Shown: positions 25,778 through 35,076 of the stretch, one piece after another
How positions within the stretch are numbered: position 1 is the stretch's first letter
Layout of the letters: each line of letters opens with the position of its first letter
Translations under genes and position numbers: made by a program
From: Listeria grayi DSM 20601
GTDB lineage: Bacteria > Bacillota > Bacilli > Lactobacillales > Listeriaceae
Length of the DNA: 64,000 nt
Assembly (NCBI RefSeq): GCF_000148995.1
Contig: NZ_GL538352.1
Span: forward strand, 186,001-250,000
Direction of reading: 5' to 3'
Notes under the pieces: generated by a model
What the model was told of the DNA's origin: nothing
The model's database searches: none
What the model saw: the letters and a program-made list of their open reading frames with translations, nothing else

Positions 25778-27013
25778 ATGAATCAAACTATGTATACTGC
25801 AATTTCGGGAATGAACGCTTTTCAACAAGCATTATCAGTCACATCTAATAATATTGCCAACGCCAACACGACTGGCTATAAAAGACAATCAGTTGTGTTC
25901 AACGACCTTTTATACCAAAACACATTGGGCTCTGTAACGAGCGGCCTTTATGCAGGAACAAATCCGATGAGCTTTGGTTCCGGTACCAAGATCGGTGCTG
26001 TGATCACGGATTACACAGCAGGTTCGCCAACAGCTACTGGCCGTAATAAAGACGCTGCACTTCAAGGCAACGGCTTCTTTATTGCCGGCGACCGTTCTGG
26101 CGGGAATGCAGTTTATACACGTGATGGTAGTTTCGCTGTTTCAAGTGATAATTTCCTAACTACACAGTCCGGAAAATATGTCATGGGTTATGCAACTGAT
26201 AAAAACGGTAACGTGATCGATGGCAATTTGCGTCCGATCCAAATACCACTTAACAGCGCGATTCCGGGAGAAGCGACTAAAAATGCGAAACTAAGCGGGA
26301 ATATTCCGACAGACTGGAAAGGCAAAGACACATTGACGTCGGAAATCTCCGTCTATGATGATGCTGGCGGTAGTCATAAGCTACAAGTCGAACTAAAAGA
26401 CGGTACACGTGCAGCAGACGGAAGTATTTCTTACAGTTACGAATTGAAAATCGACGGCAATGCACTTACTCCTGCTAGAACCGGCACGTTGAACTACAAC
26501 GCACAAGGCGAACTGACAAACGCAGCCGCTTTAGAAAATATCAATGTTAACCAAACGATCCAAGGGAAAAATGTTTCTTTTGATTTCGATCTTAGCAAAA
26601 TGACAAACTATGAAACGGAGCAAGTATTCTCTCCTTCTTCAGACGGTAAAGGCGCAGCAACAGTAAAAGATTTCGCTGTAACGGACGCTGGTTATATCGC
26701 AGTCAGCTATTCAGACGGAACCATCATTCCAGTTGCTCAGCTTGGCGTAGCAACTTTCTCGAACGTGGATGGTCTTGTGAAAAATGGTAATGGGGAATAC
26801 ACACCAGGGTTATCTTCTGGCGATCCAGTATTCGGCGTAGCAGGACAAAACGGTGCCGGCGGTATTAGCGGCGCGTCCTTAGAAGGCTCCAACGTTGATC
26901 TTTCGCAAGAGTTTGTCAACCTGATGACCTACCAAAGCGGATTCCAAGGAAATACAAAAGTAATTCGAGTTGCCGATGATGTAATGAAACAAATCGTCAA
27001 CTTAATCCAATAG
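25778..27013 (+). CDS. flgE: Flagellar hook protein FlgE
   Basis: The 411-residue hook subunit has the N-terminal rod/hook motif (SNNIANANTTGYKRQ), a central beta-rich domain and the C-terminal motif NVDLSQEFVNLMTYQSGFQ. It polymerises under the FlgD cap. Codons are biased as in flaA, fitting high expression. A GAGGGGA site precedes the ATG. Confidence 0.95.
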   Translation: MNQTMYTAISGMNAFQQALSVTSNNIANANTTGYKRQSVVFNDLLYQNTLGSVTSGLYAGTNPMSFGSGTKIGAVITDYTAGSPTATGRNKDAALQGNGFFIAGDRSGGNAVYTRDGSFAVSSDNFLTTQSGKYVMGYATDKNGNVIDGNLRPIQIPLNSAIPGEATKNAKLSGNIPTDWKGKDTLTSEISVYDDAGGSHKLQVELKDGTRAADGSISYSYELKIDGNALTPARTGTLNYNAQGELTNAAALENINVNQTIQGKNVSFDFDLSKMTNYETEQVFSPSSDGKGAATVKDFAVTDAGYIAVSYSDGTIIPVAQLGVATFSNVDGLVKNGNGEYTPGLSSGDPVFGVAGQNGAGGISGASLEGSNVDLSQEFVNLMTYQSGFQGNTKVIRVADDVMKQIVNLIQ

Positions 27014-27023
27014 GAGTTTATCC

Positions 27024-27272
27024 ATGGAAATAAAAAACGAGATCCCGCTTCAAATCGATTTTGAACTCGGTAGAACCAATCAACAAGTAGGAAATTTACT
27101 CGATTTAAAAAAAGGGACGATCTTCCGACTGGAATGTTCCACAGCTAACGTCGTGAAGATCGTGATTGCCGGGACCTGCATCGGGTATGGCGAAATTTTG
27201 ACCAAAGATGGAAAACTGTTCGTCAAAATAGTAAAACTTGGCGATGCTGCTGAGTCTGACGACAGGGAGTGA
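27024..27272 (+). CDS. Small FliN-like SpoA-domain protein
   Basis: The 82-residue protein is little more than a single SpoA domain (IPLQIDFELGRTNQQVGNLL, KGTIFRLE, CIGYGEILTKDGKLFVKIV). It precedes fliM as does lmo0698 and probably contributes to the C-ring. It ends just before fliM, 7 bases away. Start ATG with TAGGAG upstream. Confidence 0.85.
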   Translation: MEIKNEIPLQIDFELGRTNQQVGNLLDLKKGTIFRLECSTANVVKIVIAGTCIGYGEILTKDGKLFVKIVKLGDAAESDDRE

Positions 27273-27279
27273 AGGGAAA

Positions 27280-28272
27280 ATGAGTGATAAGTTAAGTCAA
27301 GAACAGATCGACGCGCTCTTAAACCAAATGAGCGAAGGGAAAGTCGTTGATGAAACCACAGAGATCGGCGAATATGGCAAGTTTCATCCGTATGATTTTC
27401 ACAAACCGGAAAAATTCGGTCCGGAACATTTAGAAAGCTTGAAAACATTGAGTTCTGCTTTTGCGAAAAAGACGATCGAATATGTTTCCCAGCGGATCCG
27501 TCTGCCGATCCATACTGAAGCAATGCTGGCAGATCAAGTATCCTTTGCAAGTGAATACGTGGACACAATGCCGAACGACAGCTATTTGTTCTGCATTATC
27601 GACCTCGGCGATCCCGAACTTGGACAAGTTATTGTGGAATACGATCTCGCCTTTTTGATCTATATCCACGAATGTCTGACGGGTGGCAACGCAAAGCGGA
27701 AGTTTAGCGAACGTCGTCTGCTGTCTTCTTTTGAAGAACTTGCCTTAAAAAGCTTAGTGGATCTATCCTGTCAGGCACTTCAAGAAAGCTTTAAGAGTAT
27801 CCATCCGATCGAACCGCAGCTAGTAGCCGTGGAAACCAATCCAGCACTACTGCGTGTCACATCATCCAATGACATGATGGCGCTCATCAATATCGATGTC
27901 AAATCCGATTATTGGATCAGCACGATCCGCGTCGGCGTCCCGTTCTTCTCCGTAGAATATATTATGGAAAAACTGGAAAATGTGGTGGAATATACCTTTG
28001 ACAAGAGCCGTAATTTCGATGAAGAAGTGGAACAAGAGATTCATCAAGTCGAAAAAGATGCGATCATCAAAGTGGGCGATATCAAAATGACACTAGCAGA
28101 ATTGGATGAGCTCGAAGTCGGGGATTGCTTGCTGACAGAAACGCATGTCAATCAGCCACTAAAAGGATATTTATCGAACAAATGGAAATTTGAAAGTTAT
28201 ATGGGAAAAAGCGGAACACAAAAAGCAATCAAATTTTTGCGCCATACGGAGAAAGCGCAGCAGGAGAGATAA
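27280..28272 (+). CDS. fliM: Flagellar motor switch protein FliM
   Basis: The 330-residue switch protein has the N-terminal CheY-binding peptide (LSQEQIDALLNQMSEG), a central CheC-like domain and a C-terminal SpoA domain (about 265-325). Phospho-CheY binding here reverses the motor. The ATG at 27280 follows GAAGGG; a longer in-frame start inside the preceding gene is unlikely because the CheY-binding peptide begins at this ATG. Confidence 0.95.
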   Translation: MSDKLSQEQIDALLNQMSEGKVVDETTEIGEYGKFHPYDFHKPEKFGPEHLESLKTLSSAFAKKTIEYVSQRIRLPIHTEAMLADQVSFASEYVDTMPNDSYLFCIIDLGDPELGQVIVEYDLAFLIYIHECLTGGNAKRKFSERRLLSSFEELALKSLVDLSCQALQESFKSIHPIEPQLVAVETNPALLRVTSSNDMMALINIDVKSDYWISTIRVGVPFFSVEYIMEKLENVVEYTFDKSRNFDEEVEQEIHQVEKDAIIKVGDIKMTLAELDELEVGDCLLTETHVNQPLKGYLSNKWKFESYMGKSGTQKAIKFLRHTEKAQQER

Positions 28273-28275
28273 GGA

Positions 28276-29832
28276 GTGGAGAAAGCGTTGTTAAACCAAG
28301 AGCCAACACAAATGGAGCTAGACGTGATCGGAGAAATAGCCAATATTTCGTTTGGCTCGGCATCCACCGTTTTATCTAGTTTATTAAATCAGCCCGTTAC
28401 CATATCGACACCAAAAGTGGAAATCGTGGATCTTTACAATACCAAAGATGTTGAGATCCCGCACGTTGTGTTAGAAGTGAATTTCCATGAAGGTATCGAG
28501 ATGAGCAATATCTTTATCTTGAAATCGGAAGTAGCCGCTTCTATGGCAGATCTGATGATGATGGGCGATGGAAAAGTAGACAAAGATGTGGAACTAAGTG
28601 AACTTCATTTAAGTGCTGTCCAAGAAGCAATGAACCAGATGATGGGACATTCTGCTACAGCGATGAGTAATCTATTTGATCGGATGATCGATATCACGAC
28701 ACCAAATATAAAAATTATTACTATCAAAGATCAATTAAAAGATTTCAAACAGCAAGATCTGATCAAAGTTTCCTTCGATCTCATTATCGGCGATTTAATC
28801 AGCTCAACACTTGTGCAGCTGATCCCTGTCGAAAAGGGGATCGAACTAGCGCATATTCTGCTCGGTGATGCTGCTCCGGTGGAAGAAGTCGAAGCAGAAA
28901 CACAGCAAGAAACCAACGAGATCTCGCTGACACCAGAAGAACTCGATGTTTTTTTAGAAGTATGTAACATTGGGACAGGCTCGGCTTCAACGGTATTGTC
29001 TAAACTGCTGAACCGTAAAGTGACCCTCGCGATCCCTACCGCTCAAGTTATTGACAGCAAAGAATTTGATTATCCGGAGCGACCGTGCATCGTAACGACA
29101 GTGGAGTTTGTAGAAGGTCTGAAATCCAGCAATACTTTTATTATCAGTAAACAAGCTGCCTTAGTCATGGCGAATTTGATGCTTGGCGGAACTGGTGAGG
29201 TCGATGAAGATGCGGAACTGACGGAATTAGAGTTAAGTGCGATGCAGGAAGTCATGAACCAGATGATGGGTTACTCGGCTACCGCCATGTCGGAAATGCT
29301 TGGCAAAAAAATCGATATCAGCCCGCCAATCGTCGAAGTATGCAATGTCGGAGATGCCATGATCCAAAAAGATATCGACGGTGGAAAAACAGTCGAAGTG
29401 ATTTTCCCGCTAGAAGTCGAATCACTTATTAAAACACCAATGTACCAGATCTTCAATCCAGAACTTGCAAAAGAAATAGCCCACATGATGCTTTCCGTTC
29501 AGGAAGAAGTGCAAGCGGAAACGCCGGTGGAAGAAGTTGTGGAAACCCCACCAGCAGAACCGATCCAAGTGGAGAAAGCTACGCCGCAAATCAGCACTAC
29601 CGAGACAGAAGCTGTGATCGACAGCATCCCCATTACACTGGAAGTGATCTTTGGGACTGCCAAAGTGAAACTAGCAGATTTTATCACGTGGTGCGAAAAA
29701 GACATCGTGATCTTGAAAGAAAGCTACGAACAGCCTTTATCACTGCTTGCCAACGGTATCCACATTGGTTCCGGCACATTAGTACGCGTAAACGATCACT
29801 TTGGTATCAAGATAACGGAGCTGGAAAAGTAA
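28276..29832 (+). CDS. fliY: Flagellar switch phosphatase FliY
   Basis: The 518-residue protein has two tandem CheC/CheX-type units (about 10-195 and 215-405), each with the ELDVIGEIANIS/ELDVFLEVCNIG and LSAVQEAMNQMMG/LSAMQEVMNQMMG pattern whose Glu and Asn dephosphorylate CheY-P. A Glu/Pro-rich linker and a C-terminal SpoA domain (about 445-518) follow. It combines the jobs of FliN and CheC in Firmicutes. The GTG start at 28276 is served by AGGAG inside the end of fliM; a TTG four codons on is possible. Confidence 0.92.
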   Translation: MEKALLNQEPTQMELDVIGEIANISFGSASTVLSSLLNQPVTISTPKVEIVDLYNTKDVEIPHVVLEVNFHEGIEMSNIFILKSEVAASMADLMMMGDGKVDKDVELSELHLSAVQEAMNQMMGHSATAMSNLFDRMIDITTPNIKIITIKDQLKDFKQQDLIKVSFDLIIGDLISSTLVQLIPVEKGIELAHILLGDAAPVEEVEAETQQETNEISLTPEELDVFLEVCNIGTGSASTVLSKLLNRKVTLAIPTAQVIDSKEFDYPERPCIVTTVEFVEGLKSSNTFIISKQAALVMANLMLGGTGEVDEDAELTELELSAMQEVMNQMMGYSATAMSEMLGKKIDISPPIVEVCNVGDAMIQKDIDGGKTVEVIFPLEVESLIKTPMYQIFNPELAKEIAHMMLSVQEEVQAETPVEEVVETPPAEPIQVEKATPQISTTETEAVIDSIPITLEVIFGTAKVKLADFITWCEKDIVILKESYEQPLSLLANGIHIGSGTLVRVNDHFGIKITELEK

Positions 29833-31335
29833 ATGAAGCAGCTGATTTTTCTTTCAGTAATCTTCGCTTTGTTCAGTAGCTATGCTTTGCACACCCATGC
29901 CGCAGAATACAGCATGCAATTAGCAGAGTCCCCGGAAACAGGTTTTCAAGTTGGTGACACCATTAGCGTGGAAGCCACACCGGGTCTAGTAGTCCTTAGC
30001 CATACTTCTGGGAAGCAGATTTTTATTCCTATCAATGCGGACGGAAAAGGGAGCTATACGGTCCAGTCTCAGGATATGTCTGGTAATTATCAAGCAACGC
30101 TTTATACAGATACCGACCAATCTGCCCCCGTTATGGAACAGTCTGATTTTCTAAGTATTCAAGAACATGATACAGAAGCGGCTGAGCCAAAACTACAAAT
30201 AGTCAAAACCGAAGCACAAATAACCGACAAATTGCGGAACCAACTAACTTCTGCGGATAGTCTTGCTGTCGTGATCGCTTCTTCCGAACAAAGTCTCAAG
30301 CAAGTGACATTGATCGGTAAGCAAGGCGAAAAAACCGTACAGCAGCCGCTGAAGCAAAACATGTGGACACAAGACTACGAAGGAACGATGCCCTTCCGCG
30401 AATTCAGTCCAGATCAACCGATCCAGCTGACTGTCGAAGCATTAACATATGCAGATGAAAAAGGGAATATCGCATTGGAAGAGCAGCAATTGACCGCAGC
30501 ACTGCCAGTCGAAACGGCACTGCAAGTCCAATTAGACAAGCATACTGTAACGAAACCCAAAACGATACTCTATACGGGCCAAAAGCTAACGCTACGTGTC
30601 CAAGCACCATATGATCCAACAGCATTCCCACTTATGAGCGGTGAGGATGACCAAACAACGATCCCGCTGGATTGGCAGATAAAAGCAGGAACAAGTCAAG
30701 CAGTTGTCACCGTTCCAGCTGATTGGTCAGGAAAAGAGCTGCAATGGGGAGATTATCACTTTTTAGCAAGAATACACCAAGATCCCTTTGAAAGCTTACT
30801 ACTCATAAAAAACGGTAATTCCCAGCAAAACGGGACGATTTTCTATCAAGACACAGATACGTGGCGTTTGACCGGACAGCTTTGGCCGGAATATCAAATG
30901 ATCACTATCCAGCAGAATGCGCCGCTAGTATGGAATGGGCGAAAATTTCAAATGGATTGGAACCCGCTCGGGAATACAATCAAATGGCAAGATTGGGATG
31001 GCTCCGTACAAGAAACGGTTTTACCCTGGGATTTCAGTAAAACGGAAATAGTGGAGCCACCGAAAGTGCCAGCCAAGAAGCCGGATCTGCCAACAATGCC
31101 GCTGTCTAGCTCGAAACCGCTTGGACCTGCTGCAAAAGTACCGCTTAAAACACCAACATCGCAAAAAGCAAGGCCACTTTCCAAACATGCTCCGACATCG
31201 GCATCTGCTGTACGCCCAAGCAGCCAAACGACAGTGAAATATCAAAAGAGATCCTCCACGATCCCTTATTGGCTCGGCGGAGCAGTTCTTATCGGTTTTG
31301 TTATTGTTTCAGGAAATCGGGCGATGAAATTATAA
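29833..31335 (+). CDS. Secreted or membrane-anchored motility-locus protein, unknown
   Basis: The 500-residue protein has an N-terminal signal peptide (MKQLIFLSVIFALFSSYALH, cut probably after HAA at 23-24), a long extracytoplasmic beta-rich region, a Pro/Lys/Ser-rich stretch (about 400-465) and a C-terminal membrane helix (about 474-492) with a basic tail. The Pro-rich region suggests a cell-wall-spanning stalk. It starts directly at the fliY stop, so it is part of the operon, in the position of lmo0701. Its role in the flagellum is unknown. Confidence 0.8.
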   Translation: MKQLIFLSVIFALFSSYALHTHAAEYSMQLAESPETGFQVGDTISVEATPGLVVLSHTSGKQIFIPINADGKGSYTVQSQDMSGNYQATLYTDTDQSAPVMEQSDFLSIQEHDTEAAEPKLQIVKTEAQITDKLRNQLTSADSLAVVIASSEQSLKQVTLIGKQGEKTVQQPLKQNMWTQDYEGTMPFREFSPDQPIQLTVEALTYADEKGNIALEEQQLTAALPVETALQVQLDKHTVTKPKTILYTGQKLTLRVQAPYDPTAFPLMSGEDDQTTIPLDWQIKAGTSQAVVTVPADWSGKELQWGDYHFLARIHQDPFESLLLIKNGNSQQNGTIFYQDTDTWRLTGQLWPEYQMITIQQNAPLVWNGRKFQMDWNPLGNTIKWQDWDGSVQETVLPWDFSKTEIVEPPKVPAKKPDLPTMPLSSSKPLGPAAKVPLKTPTSQKARPLSKHAPTSASAVRPSSQTTVKYQKRSSTIPYWLGGAVLIGFVIVSGNRAMKL

Positions 31336-31351
31336 AAAGGGAGGAATCAGG

Positions 31352-32509
31352 ATGCGAGTAGATGGTATTCAAGAGAGCGAGACCCCTAAAACCAGTGTAG
31401 AAGCCGGGCTTACAAAATCACCCTATTCTGAAGCACAAACAGCACTGAAGCCAGCCATGCTACCGGAAGCGGATCAAAAAGAAGATGCGCCCCCGCTCGT
31501 TTCCTTTTCTTTCAAAGAATTAGCGGCTCTTCAGACGAATTTGCAGAGTGATGAGCTCCAGCTCTACATGAAACTCATCAGCAATAATCAAGACAAAGTA
31601 CAAGACCTGCTCTATCTGCTTACTCGTTCCGGAATCATTTATTCGACCGACAGCGAAAAATGGCGGCAAATAACGAGAGAAATCACCAGACAATTAGAAT
31701 CATTAGCGGGCAAACAAGAAAGACTGCTTGCTTATTTTAATAACCAGCCGGCCTATCAAAGCTTTGTTGAGATCAACCAGACGATTTTGAAAGAATGGCA
31801 GCAGCTGATTGAGCGCATCCCGCTACTTCGCTTTGGTCTTGCAGATAAAGTCGATTTTATCCAAAACATGCAGGATACTTTTCATACAATCAATCGTCAT
31901 GCCCGCATGTGGAGCGACCTTCAAGGCGTCACCGAACCTTCTCCACGATTGGAAGTCTTTGTCGCTGCTAAAGAAGAAGCTAATTGGATGACGAGGATCA
32001 TTCAAGAATTCAATCACATTTTCCATGCGCGTCACTTAATGGCATACGAACTTCAGACCGAGAACGTCAATATTTGGAAACTCGGTACCGCTTTTTTGAA
32101 AAAAATGAACGCTTATCTGCCGACAATGGAACATTTTCCTAATCCAATCGTCCATAAACATTACATAGAGGCGACCAAATTACTGAACGAACTTTATCAA
32201 AATCTTGATCAGCTAGCACAAGGAGAGATCACGCAGGGAGATATTGCCAGACTGCTGGAAAAAATGTATCTCCAATTTCACCGTTTGGTCGGCTGTTTTC
32301 AAAAAATGGAACTAGCAGCTGGCTATCCAGAAAAAATCGAAACCGTAGATCCTAATGAAAAAGATATCACGGATCTTATGCAGATCGCCGAACATGAGAT
32401 GACATTACTTGATTTACTGCGTAAAGATTTTGGCCAAGCTGTAACAAGTCCGATTTTTTATGCCGCAATAATTATTTTTATAATAATTATCTTGTACAGT
32501 ATTTTTTGA
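31352..32509 (+). CDS. Tail-anchored helical motility-locus protein, unknown
   Basis: The 385-residue, mainly helical cytoplasmic protein ends in a strongly hydrophobic segment (about 367-384, FYAAIIIFIIIILYSIF) that would anchor it by its tail. There is no signal peptide and no family I recognise; it sits where lmo0702 does. Together with the preceding gene it may form a membrane-linked accessory structure of the Listeria flagellum, which is inference from operon structure. A MogR box overlaps its last codons and belongs to the next unit. Confidence 0.78.
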   Translation: MRVDGIQESETPKTSVEAGLTKSPYSEAQTALKPAMLPEADQKEDAPPLVSFSFKELAALQTNLQSDELQLYMKLISNNQDKVQDLLYLLTRSGIIYSTDSEKWRQITREITRQLESLAGKQERLLAYFNNQPAYQSFVEINQTILKEWQQLIERIPLLRFGLADKVDFIQNMQDTFHTINRHARMWSDLQGVTEPSPRLEVFVAAKEEANWMTRIIQEFNHIFHARHLMAYELQTENVNIWKLGTAFLKKMNAYLPTMEHFPNPIVHKHYIEATKLLNELYQNLDQLAQGEITQGDIARLLEKMYLQFHRLVGCFQKMELAAGYPEKIETVDPNEKDITDLMQIAEHEMTLLDLLRKDFGQAVTSPIFYAAIIIFIIIILYSIF

Positions 32510-32545
32510 AAAAACATATACATTTTAAAAATAGTTAAGTATAAT
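32502..32545 (+). promoter_or_regulatory. Internal MogR box and sigma-A promoter in the flagellar operon
   Basis: TTTTTTGAAAAAA (32502-32514) is an exact MogR box. TATACA (32517-32522), a 17-bp spacer and TATAAT (32540-32545) follow. This suggests that the hook-filament junction and basal-body genes have their own MogR-controlled start in addition to read-through from cheY. Confidence 0.65.
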
Positions 32546-32593
32546 TAAATAATAGAAAAATAAAACGAAAATATGGGTTTTGGGGGATAAAAA

Positions 32594-33061
32594 ATGAACC
32601 ACATCTCCGCGATGCAGCTTTCGAGTGCAAACGCATTTCATCCAACCTCACAAGAAAAAGTCGGAGCGGTAAAGCCGAATGATTTATATGCGCGGCAACT
32701 TGATCAAAAATCTGCAAAAAAAGACAGCACGACAATCGAGATCCAAAAATTATTAGACCACATCAATGATAAAAAGACGGCGGTAGAAATCGATACGACC
32801 GTCGATAATGTCATGGCTTATAAAGACGCAGTCAAAGGATTTTTGAATTATTACGTCGATAATGTGATGCACTATGACAGCACCACAAACCGGCACCCTA
32901 AATATGGCTACCAGCAAAAGATGACAGTAATCAATGGAGCGACGGATAAAGCCGACGCTTTGAATGATGTCATGAATTTGATCGATACAAAATCAGGACA
33001 TTTGGATATGTTGAACCGAATCGGAGAAATCTCGGGAATGATCTTGAATATTGTTTTATAG
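32594..33061 (+). CDS. YaaR-like (DUF327) protein
   Basis: The 155-residue helical protein matches the YaaR/DUF327 pattern: a short variable N-terminus, then LLDHINDKKTAVEIDTTVDN, VKGFLNYYVDNVM and a C-terminal helix ending SGMILNIVL. Such proteins are found alone or in flagellar loci; function unknown. It corresponds to lmo0703. It is the first gene after the internal promoter, with a TTGGGGGATAA leader. Confidence 0.78.
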   Translation: MNHISAMQLSSANAFHPTSQEKVGAVKPNDLYARQLDQKSAKKDSTTIEIQKLLDHINDKKTAVEIDTTVDNVMAYKDAVKGFLNYYVDNVMHYDSTTNRHPKYGYQQKMTVINGATDKADALNDVMNLIDTKSGHLDMLNRIGEISGMILNIVL

Positions 33062-33073
33062 GTGGGGAAGAAA

Positions 33074-33514
33074 ATGCAGGAAAAATTGATCCAGTCATTA
33101 GAAACATTGATCGCACAGACAGAAGAAGCGTGCAGACAAGCAAAATCAGTCGGCAGTGCTCAAGCAGAAGAAGCGTGGGAAACCGGAGCAGCAAAACAAG
33201 CAGAGCTCGATGACCAGTTAGAGAAAACGAAACAAGGCTATGAGGAACTTGTCGAATTGCTAAAGGCAATGGAATTAGAAAAACCCACATTGAGCGAGGC
33301 GCAAAAACAATTCAGCCAAGCTGTCAGTGATGAAATAACGGTTTTGAAAAACGCACTATTCGCTAAAGAACAAACACTCAAAGAAATCGTGCTGACTGTC
33401 CAAACAAATAATGAAATGAAATTAGCTTTTGCCGAAAAAATAATCGATATGCTGACAGATTTTCATGAAACAGCTAATAACGAACAATCTATCATGATCA
33501 ATGAGACTTTTTAA
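33074..33514 (+). CDS. FlgN-like chaperone
   Basis: The 146-residue helical protein, rich in Glu, Gln and Ala, lies directly before flgK and flgL. Size, helical character and position fit FlgN, the export chaperone of the hook-filament junction proteins. Sequence similarity is too weak for certainty by eye. The ATG at 33074 follows AGGTGGGG; a GTG four codons earlier lies in that site. It matches lmo0704. Confidence 0.68.
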   Translation: MQEKLIQSLETLIAQTEEACRQAKSVGSAQAEEAWETGAAKQAELDDQLEKTKQGYEELVELLKAMELEKPTLSEAQKQFSQAVSDEITVLKNALFAKEQTLKEIVLTVQTNNEMKLAFAEKIIDMLTDFHETANNEQSIMINETF

Positions 33515-33534
33515 AGAAGAGGAGGCGAGTAGCA

Positions 33535-35064
33535 TTGCGGTTAAGTGATTATAACGTGTCTTTATCAGGAATGAACGCTGCCCAAATAGCAACGATGGTA
33601 GCACAGCAAAATATCAGCAACATCAATACAGCTGGATATGTCAGACAAAATGTCAACCAACAGGCGCTATATGGTGACGGTGGTCTATTGCAAGGCAAAC
33701 AAACAGGTTACGGTGTCAAAGTGACCGACATCGCCCGAGTAACAAGCGGTGCCCTGAATTTGCAGTACAACCAGCAGATCGCGAAACAATCTGCCGCGGC
33801 ATATGGAAGCAGCGCGCTGGGGCAAGCGATGAATCTGTTTGGAACGCTCGGCACGAATACACCAAGTGATTATCTCGATAATTTCTTCACATCTTGGGGA
33901 GCGCTTGCCAAAAATCCCGACCAACAGACGAACGCTACTGCACTTTTGTCGGATATGAATTTATTTGAAGGGCAGCTGAACCAGCTTAAACTTGGACTGG
34001 ATGACTTGCAGCATACGATCAGTACAGACATCCGAGCTTCGGTAACAGGATTAAACGATTTGATCTCAAAATTCGGCAAATTAAATCAAGCGATCGGCAA
34101 TGCGGGTTCTAATCCTCCGAACGATCTGTTGAATGAACGGGATTCCTTACTTGCTCAAATGTCTGCCTATGCCAAAGTTTCGACCACCACACATCCGAAT
34201 AATCCGGAAGTATACGATATTACGATTGGTGGAAGACTGGTGGTTCAGGGAAGCAAGACCAATCAGATCCAAATGACGGCGCAAAATGGCAGCTATCAAT
34301 TTTCTGTAGATGGCAATCAGCTAGATCTTCCTGAAGGGCAACTTCGAGCTGCTGTTGATGTAGGCGGTAAGGAGATCAAGGATTATCAAACGAAACTGAA
34401 TACCTTTATGGACGGTTTAGTTGATGGCACGAATCAAGCACAGCTGAACAGTTTCAATAATCAGATCGACCAGATCGCGAAAATAAATCTGCAGCTACAA
34501 GCGGATCCAGCAAACGAAACACTGATCAAAAACCGGGACGAAGCGGTACGACAGTTGGCGAAATTCCCGGGCGTGACTGTAGACAGCACTAACGGAACTC
34601 TTTCCTACGATGGGAATACCTTTACGATCGCTGCAATCGATACGAACGCAAAAGCATCTGATATCAGCCAATTCTCGATCCCGATCTTTTCCAAAAATCC
34701 GGATGGTAGCTTGCAGCTGAATCCAATATTGACAAAAGATAATTCTAGCCAAGGGTTTTTAGGCGCGATCGCGGATCAGATGAGTGCTTTGAAAAACACA
34801 ACGACTATTGGTAATGCGACGCTAAGCGATTTTATGGATGGATTGATCACAACAGTTGCAACGGACAGTAGCGGCGCAAATGCGATCGCCAAAGCAGAAA
34901 ATCAGACACTTGATAATCTAAGTAACGCAAAATCTTCTGTCGAAGGTGTTAATATCGATGAAGAAATGACAAATATCATGCAATATCAAAGTTATTATGT
35001 CGCTAATACCAAAGCAATGAATATCGTCAACGACATGTTCCAATCACTGCTAAATATCATGTAA
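33535..35064 (+). CDS. flgK: Flagellar hook-filament junction protein FlgK
   Basis: The 509-residue HAP1 protein has the N-terminal rod/hook-type helix (SGMNAAQIATMVAQQNISNI), the motif NTAGYVRQ and the C-terminal EGVNIDEEMTNIMQYQSYYV. It joins hook and filament with FlgL. The start is TTG with a strong AGGAGG site eight bases upstream; no in-frame ATG precedes the conserved N-terminus. Confidence 0.95.
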   Translation: MRLSDYNVSLSGMNAAQIATMVAQQNISNINTAGYVRQNVNQQALYGDGGLLQGKQTGYGVKVTDIARVTSGALNLQYNQQIAKQSAAAYGSSALGQAMNLFGTLGTNTPSDYLDNFFTSWGALAKNPDQQTNATALLSDMNLFEGQLNQLKLGLDDLQHTISTDIRASVTGLNDLISKFGKLNQAIGNAGSNPPNDLLNERDSLLAQMSAYAKVSTTTHPNNPEVYDITIGGRLVVQGSKTNQIQMTAQNGSYQFSVDGNQLDLPEGQLRAAVDVGGKEIKDYQTKLNTFMDGLVDGTNQAQLNSFNNQIDQIAKINLQLQADPANETLIKNRDEAVRQLAKFPGVTVDSTNGTLSYDGNTFTIAAIDTNAKASDISQFSIPIFSKNPDGSLQLNPILTKDNSSQGFLGAIADQMSALKNTTTIGNATLSDFMDGLITTVATDSSGANAIAKAENQTLDNLSNAKSSVEGVNIDEEMTNIMQYQSYYVANTKAMNIVNDMFQSLLNIM

Positions 35065-35076
35065 GGAGGATGACCG

